Source of the DNA: an uncultured Robinsoniella sp.
GTDB lineage: Bacteria > Bacillota > Clostridia > Lachnospirales > Lachnospiraceae
Assembly (NCBI GenBank): GCA_900540475.1
Contig: UQGG01000009.1
Coordinates: forward strand, 1 to 64,000
Length of the DNA stretch: 64,000 nt
Direction: 5' to 3'
Positions 61,281-64,000 of the stretch are shown here, one piece after another; within the stretch, counting starts at the first letter, position 1, and the number at the start of each line of letters is the position of its first letter. The notes beneath the pieces are model-generated. The model was not told the origin of the DNA. It worked only from the letters and a program-made list of their open reading frames with translations, and made no database searches. The position numbers and the translations under genes are program-made.

Positions 61281-61466
61281 TCAAAAGTTTCTTTTATTAA
61301 CAAGCTTCCAGATACATTCTACAAATTTCTGAATAAATTTTAAAATCAGTTCCGCTGCTATTAATAGCACTGCTATAATTTTTAGCAAAGGAGCACCAAA
61401 GAGAAAGCAAACCAGCAATAAAATATAATAGATTGCCTGTAATGAATATGCGATAACTTTCTTCAT
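61281..61466 (-). CDS. Small hydrophobic protein of unknown function
   Basis: 61 residues: a basic start (MKKVIAYS), one long hydrophobic stretch from about 10 to 44 that could form two short membrane helices, and a basic tail (WKLVNKRNF). AAAAGGG lies eleven bases before the ATG, a rather long gap. No family is recognised. A longer overlapping open frame on the same strand (to 61521) is less hydrophobic-consistent and looks like a shadow. Confidence 0.5.
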   Translation of the reverse strand: MKKVIAYSLQAIYYILLLVCFLFGAPLLKIIAVLLIAAELILKFIQKFVECIWKLVNKRNF

Positions 61467-61615
61467 AATTTATTTTCCCTTTTTTTCTTTTATTATATAA
61501 CATTAGTAATAGCATTACCATAAGAAATTATTAGTTTTAACTTAATCAAGAGAAACTTATATATAGGCGGGTGAATGGGTGAAACTTCAGAAATTTATAT
61601 TGACACCTTACAATT

Positions 61616-61654
61616 AATAATTGAGGCTGGTTTTTAAATCCAACCTCAATTATT
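61616..61654 (-). terminator. Hairpin after the 54-residue membrane protein gene
   Basis: AATAATTGAGG (61616-61626) pairs with CCTCAATTATT (61644-61654), extended by TGG/CCA across one mismatch. It lies 30 bases past the stop at 61685; the following sequence is only moderately T-rich. The surrounding 61467-61684 shows no other feature. Confidence 0.6.
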
Positions 61655-61684
61655 GTTATAATGTAAACACTATAAATTATACAG

Positions 61685-61849
61685 TCATAACTTTTTTCTA
61701 AATAAATAGATAGTTAGAATAATTATAGCATAAAGCAAAATAAAACCTATTTTATATTGTGACTTAAAATTAGAATCAACAAAATTCAAAAGTACAAGTA
61801 TAATAATACAACCTAGTATTAAATACTCAAATATTTTTTTATTTTTCAT
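61685..61849 (-). CDS. Small two-helix membrane protein of unknown function
   Basis: 54 residues from ATG at 61849 to TGA at 61685. Two clear membrane segments, FEYLILGCIIILVLLNF (7-23) and IGFILLYAIIILTIYLF (34-50), joined by a polar loop, with lysines at both ends (MKNKK, RKKL). Both termini being basic suggests they face the cytoplasm. The ribosome-binding site is weak. The helix pattern and the downstream hairpin support it as real. No family is recognised. Confidence 0.5.
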   Translation of the reverse strand: MKNKKIFEYLILGCIIILVLLNFVDSNFKSQYKIGFILLYAIIILTIYLFRKKL

Positions 61850-62033
61850 TATTTTTACCAAGTCATAGAAACGGAGTCTATTTTATAATCAATCGTCACC
61901 TACACAGCCTCTAAAACATCGATTATATATAGATGACCATTATCGAATTATATTATAAAGTTACATTTCTCATTATTAATGAATTCCTCCCTTTGAGAAT
62001 GTATATAAATATCTGACATATTCTTTTATTTTT

Positions 62034-62073
62034 TCATTTGAGAAAATTAAGACTCTGCATTGGTATCACCTCC
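62034..62073 (-). other. Perfect Shine-Dalgarno before a short aborted frame, in a gene-poor gap
   Basis: GGAGGTGA (complement of 62066-62073) lies five bases before ATG at 62060, but the frame stops after eight codons (MQSLNFLK). Shifting frame gives NEKIKEYVRYLYTFSKGGIH, then a further AGGGAGG site and a six-codon frame (MRNVTL). This looks like one or more small genes broken by indels. The 482-base gap 61850-62331 contains these relics and the promoter at 62162, nothing else recognisable. Confidence 0.4.
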
Positions 62074-62161
62074 ACACTTTGATTAACAATGCATGTTAGA
62101 AAGCTATAATTGAAGTATATTCCTCTTTATTTTGCTTGTCAACTTCTCATAAAATCATAAT

Positions 62162-62190
62162 TTGACAAATACACGCTGAAATATTAGAAT
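62162..62190 (+). promoter_or_regulatory. Promoter of the GNAT gene
   Basis: TTGACA (62162-62167), 17 bases, TAGAAT (62185-62190). The leader to the ATG at 62332 is about 135 bases and contains a small CGAAAG/CTTTCG hairpin near 62229-62256. Confidence 0.65.
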
Positions 62191-62331
62191 TAGGAAATTA
62201 GAATTAGTTCGCATTTGGTGAAAAAGGCGAAAGATATTATTTGCTCTTGCTTTCGGCGGAGCGTGCCTATATTGTGGCAGACTTATAATACCAGGCGGTT
62301 AGAACGTTAAATTTTGAGAGGATGTCATATA

Positions 62332-62799
62332 ATGATGATGATAGCAACAGAAAGAATGTCTATATTTCCAATTTCTGACCAAGAAATGCAAAAGAAAATC
62401 GAAGAAGAAGTTGATGCGGAAATGAAAAAAGCATACACTGAAATGCTTGCATGTTGCACAAAAATACCTGAGCAACGAATATGGTATGCAATATGGTTAA
62501 TGCAGCTGAATGATGGCAGCAAACAAATAGTTGGAGACCTGTGCTTTAAGGGCTTAAATGATGACGGAAGCGTTGAAATTGGATACGGAATCAAACAAGA
62601 TTATGAAGGTAGGGGTTTAATGACGGAGGCTGTTGCTGCCATGGCTAAATGGGCGATTACTCAAGTGGGCGTGTCGTGCATTGAATCAGAAACAGCCTCC
62701 GATAACATAGCTTCACAAAGAGTCCTTCAAAAAGCAGGGTTTATAGCAAATGGAGTAATGGGAGAGGAAGGACCAAGATTCGTATGGAAGAAATGTTAA
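62332..62799 (+). CDS. GNAT-family N-acetyltransferase
   Basis: 155 residues. The acetyl-CoA-binding motif is QDYEGRGLMTEAVAAMAKWAI near 88-108 (the Q/R-x-x-G-x-G/A type), preceded by VEIGYGI and followed by ESETASDNIASQRVLQKAGF near 116-135, as in RimJ/RimL-like protein or small-molecule acetyltransferases. AGAGG lies ten bases before the first ATG at 62332; ATGs at 62335 and 62338 are also possible. Stands alone; substrate unknown. Confidence 0.85.
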   Translation: MMMIATERMSIFPISDQEMQKKIEEEVDAEMKKAYTEMLACCTKIPEQRIWYAIWLMQLNDGSKQIVGDLCFKGLNDDGSVEIGYGIKQDYEGRGLMTEAVAAMAKWAITQVGVSCIESETASDNIASQRVLQKAGFIANGVMGEEGPRFVWKKC

Positions 62800-62930
62800 A
62801 TACCATTTATCGGATGCTCTACAAATAAAAGGCACATGTTATGATTCTTGACACACGCATAAAGAATAATGTAATATTAAAATAAATATGATATAATTCG
62901 GATAAATTATTATTCATTGGAGGACAATGC

Positions 62931-63089
62931 ATGAAAAAATTAGCTCTGGCATTAAGTATAATATTCACAATACTTACTTTAATCGGTAGTGTTTATGTTC
63001 TTTATAATAAAGGACAAGTCAGTGCTGGCTATGCAGTTGTTCCTATGGTTTTTGCAGTAACATGTTTATCCTTATATCGAAATAAATGA
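62931..63089 (+). CDS. Small two-helix membrane protein of unknown function
   Basis: 52 residues. The first segment LALALSIIFTILTLIGSVYVLY (4-25) and the second AGYAVVPMVFAVTCLSLY (32-49) are hydrophobic, with basic ends (MKK, RNK). A very good ribosome-binding site, GGAGG, lies eight bases before the ATG, and TTGACA at 62848 with TAATAT at 62872 is a possible promoter, so the gene is probably real although it is very short. No family is recognised. Confidence 0.68.
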   Translation: MKKLALALSIIFTILTLIGSVYVLYNKGQVSAGYAVVPMVFAVTCLSLYRNK

Positions 63090-63093
63090 TCTT

Positions 63094-63238
63094 CCAACCT
63101 CTGCTGGATCGAATGGTAAGCATACCTGTGCCATAGGATCGACAGCTGAGGTAATAGAAGACGGCAGCTTAGTAGGAACAGATTGACGGTAAATACTGGT
63201 GTAATGACGAAGATATCCATTCAAACTGTGTACGATAA
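63094..63238 (+). pseudogene. C-terminal relic of an unidentified cysteine-containing protein
   Basis: The plus strand reads PTSAGSNGKHTCAIGSTAEV then IEDGSLVGTD to a TGA at 63184. One base over, the frame continues as DGKYWCNDEDIHSNCVR and ends with TAA at 63236-63238. Joined, the two make a smooth protein-like end with three cysteines, so a single-base frameshift is the simplest reading. No start codon or ribosome-binding site is present. The family is not recognised. Confidence 0.5.
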
Positions 63239-63253
63239 ATTTTAAAGTTTATC

Positions 63254-63282
63254 TTGACATAAGCATTATTCCATGTTATTAT
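63254..63282 (+). promoter_or_regulatory. Promoter of the cold-shock gene
   Basis: TTGACA (63254-63259), 17 bases, TATTAT (63277-63282). Transcription would begin near 63289, giving a leader of about 128 bases, the long leader usual for cold-shock genes. A TATAAT at 63389 is a second, weaker candidate nearer the gene. Confidence 0.65.
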
Positions 63283-63311
63283 AAAATAGTATTTTAAATG
63301 AGATCTGGATT

Positions 63312-63375
63312 TCACATATTTTTGTAAGTCATTATTTCTTAATCTAATGATTTACAAAAATGTGTGATTTTTTTA
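63312..63375 (+). promoter_or_regulatory. Terminator-like hairpin in the cold-shock leader
   Basis: A 23-pair stem with two G-T pairs (63312-63334 with 63345-63367), loop ten, followed by seven T. It lies inside the leader defined by the promoter at 63254 and 42 bases before the ATG. It could be a transcription attenuator or thermosensing structure; alternatively it is the terminator of the preceding relic. Confidence 0.6.
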
Positions 63376-63416
63376 TTTTATTATAGAGTATAATAAAAAT
63401 TTAGGAGGTATCTTTC

Positions 63417-63620
63417 ATGAATAAAGGTACAGTAAAATGGTTTAACTCACAAAAAGGATTCGGTTTTATCACTAACGACGAAGGAGGAGAAGATATATTT
63501 GTACATTTCTCCGGAATTGCAACGGATGGTTTCAAATCTTTAGAAGACGGACAGGCAGTTACATTTGATATTACAACTGGAAACCGTGGCGCACAAGCTA
63601 TTAACGTTTATGTTGCATAA
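63417..63620 (+). CDS. Cold-shock protein (CspA/CspB family)
   Basis: 67 residues, the family's standard length. NKGTVKWFNSQKGFGFIT holds RNP1 (KGFGFIT) and EDIFVHFSGI holds RNP2. It binds single-stranded nucleic acid and acts as an RNA chaperone during temperature drop and in general. TTAGGAGGTATCTTTC precedes the ATG. Monocistronic, with a terminator 25 bases past the stop. The leader hairpin at 63312 is the likely control point. Confidence 0.96.
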   Translation: MNKGTVKWFNSQKGFGFITNDEGGEDIFVHFSGIATDGFKSLEDGQAVTFDITTGNRGAQAINVYVA

Positions 63621-63644
63621 TCTTTAAATAAGAGGATTGAATGA

Positions 63645-63680
63645 AGGAGAACAGATTAATTTCTGCTCTCCTATTTTTTA
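63645..63680 (+). terminator. Terminator of the cold-shock gene
   Basis: AGGAGAACAGA (63645-63655) pairs with TCTGCTCTCCT (63662-63672) with one A-C mismatch, followed by a T-rich run (ATTTTTTATTTTT). Confidence 0.85.
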
Positions 63681-63879
63681 TTTTTATTCTTAGTCATCTA
63701 AATAATGTAGTACTATTGTACATAATATAACGTTTAAATATTTTTTATGGCATAAACGTAGGGCAACGGCGATACCTTTTAGAATGCCATTCATTCTGAA
63801 GTCGCACACAGAAATCAGAATGCTTATTACTACTTTTGATAGCACCAACTGTAATAGAAACGGTAATCTTAGCAGAATA

Positions 63880-63906
63880 AAGAAGAGCCCCCAAATGACT
63901 CTTCTT
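63880..63906 (-). terminator. Terminator of the gene entering from the right edge
   Basis: AAGAAGAG (63880-63887) pairs with CTCTTCTT (63899-63906). On the minus strand it begins at the stop codon of the partial gene (63905) and is followed by TTTATTC. The stretch 63690-63880 shows no convincing gene. Confidence 0.6.
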
Positions 63907-64000
63907 AATCTCCCCAAATCACAGTCCAGCGACATTTTGTCATGTGATTAAGTAATCTGAAATTGTACGTAATTCCATCCTGAATCAATTCGCAATGAAA
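63905..64000 (-). CDS. C-terminal fragment of an unidentified protein
   Basis: A frame open from the window edge reads FHCELIQDGITYNFRLLNHM then TKCRWTVIWGD and stops with TAA at 63907-63905. A terminator hairpin follows at once, which supports a genuine gene end. Only 31 residues are seen and no family is recognised. Confidence 0.5.
   Translation of the reverse strand, partial: FHCELIQDGITYNFRLLNHMTKCRWTVIWGD

Noticed and set aside
61297..61521. 74-codon frame overlapping the 61-residue membrane protein
   Set aside because: The other frame has the more regular membrane-protein pattern and basic ends; this one lacks a suitable ribosome-binding site.
63690..63935. 81-codon minus-strand frame at the right end
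   Set aside because: It runs across the stop codon and terminator of the partial gene entering from the right edge, in a different frame, and has no ribosome-binding site.

Overview
The window looks like a chromosomal stretch from an anaerobic, AT-leaning Firmicute, most likely a gut Lachnospiraceae/Clostridia member. The reasons are strong Shine-Dalgarno sites before almost every gene, sigma-A promoters at or near consensus, many LplABC/YesMN-type sugar modules, GPH transporters and MocR/AraC/ROK/DeoR/GntR regulators. No tRNA, rRNA, CRISPR array, phage or insertion sequence was seen. The identification is from family-level recognition only; genus and species cannot be given.

Layout. 1-9.7 kb: a MocR regulator facing an MFS transporter; an AraC regulator beside a URO-D-family protein whose leader carries a 24-bp minisatellite; a DUF2087 regulator with a VOC protein; a pentulose-kinase/transaldolase operon (xylB-type) headed by a truncated GPH-transporter pseudogene. 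9.7-16.6 kb: a DeoR regulator, a polyol/ketose operon (SDR, FGGY kinase, GPH transporter) opposite a ROK regulator, and a second SDR. 16.7-20.2 kb: a two-component system followed by a BcrAB-like ABC transporter. 20.2-22.9 kb: a DUF2935 protein and an AAA-ATPase/PD-(D/E)XK protein. 23.0-29.9 kb: a six-gene operon with a ribose-type ABC transporter, a URO-D-family protein, an UlaG-like metallo-hydrolase and a cyclase-family hydrolase, opposite an FCD-type GntR regulator.

30.0-34.5 kb holds the most unusual structure. A promoter-gntR-histidine kinase block exists in two diverged copies that have decayed reciprocally: the first keeps the GntR gene and a wrecked kinase start, the second keeps the kinase and only a deleted stub of gntR. 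A MarR/NmrA pair sits between them.

34.6-60.5 kb is a glycan-utilisation locus: three GH38-family enzymes, a GH95-like enzyme, a GH4 enzyme, two LplABC-type oligosaccharide importers without an ATPase, a membrane-bound AraC regulator and a YesM/YesN pair. None of the five hydrolases shows a signal peptide, so glycans are probably imported and trimmed inside the cell, as for mannose-rich host or fungal glycans. An 87-bp element is repeated in front of two of its transcription units. All three GH38 genes carry short in-frame tandem duplications.

60.5-64 kb is a looser tail: a DUF4304 protein, two or three tiny membrane proteins, a GNAT acetyltransferase, gene relics, and a cold-shock gene with a terminator-like hairpin in its leader. 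Both window edges cut genes on the minus strand.
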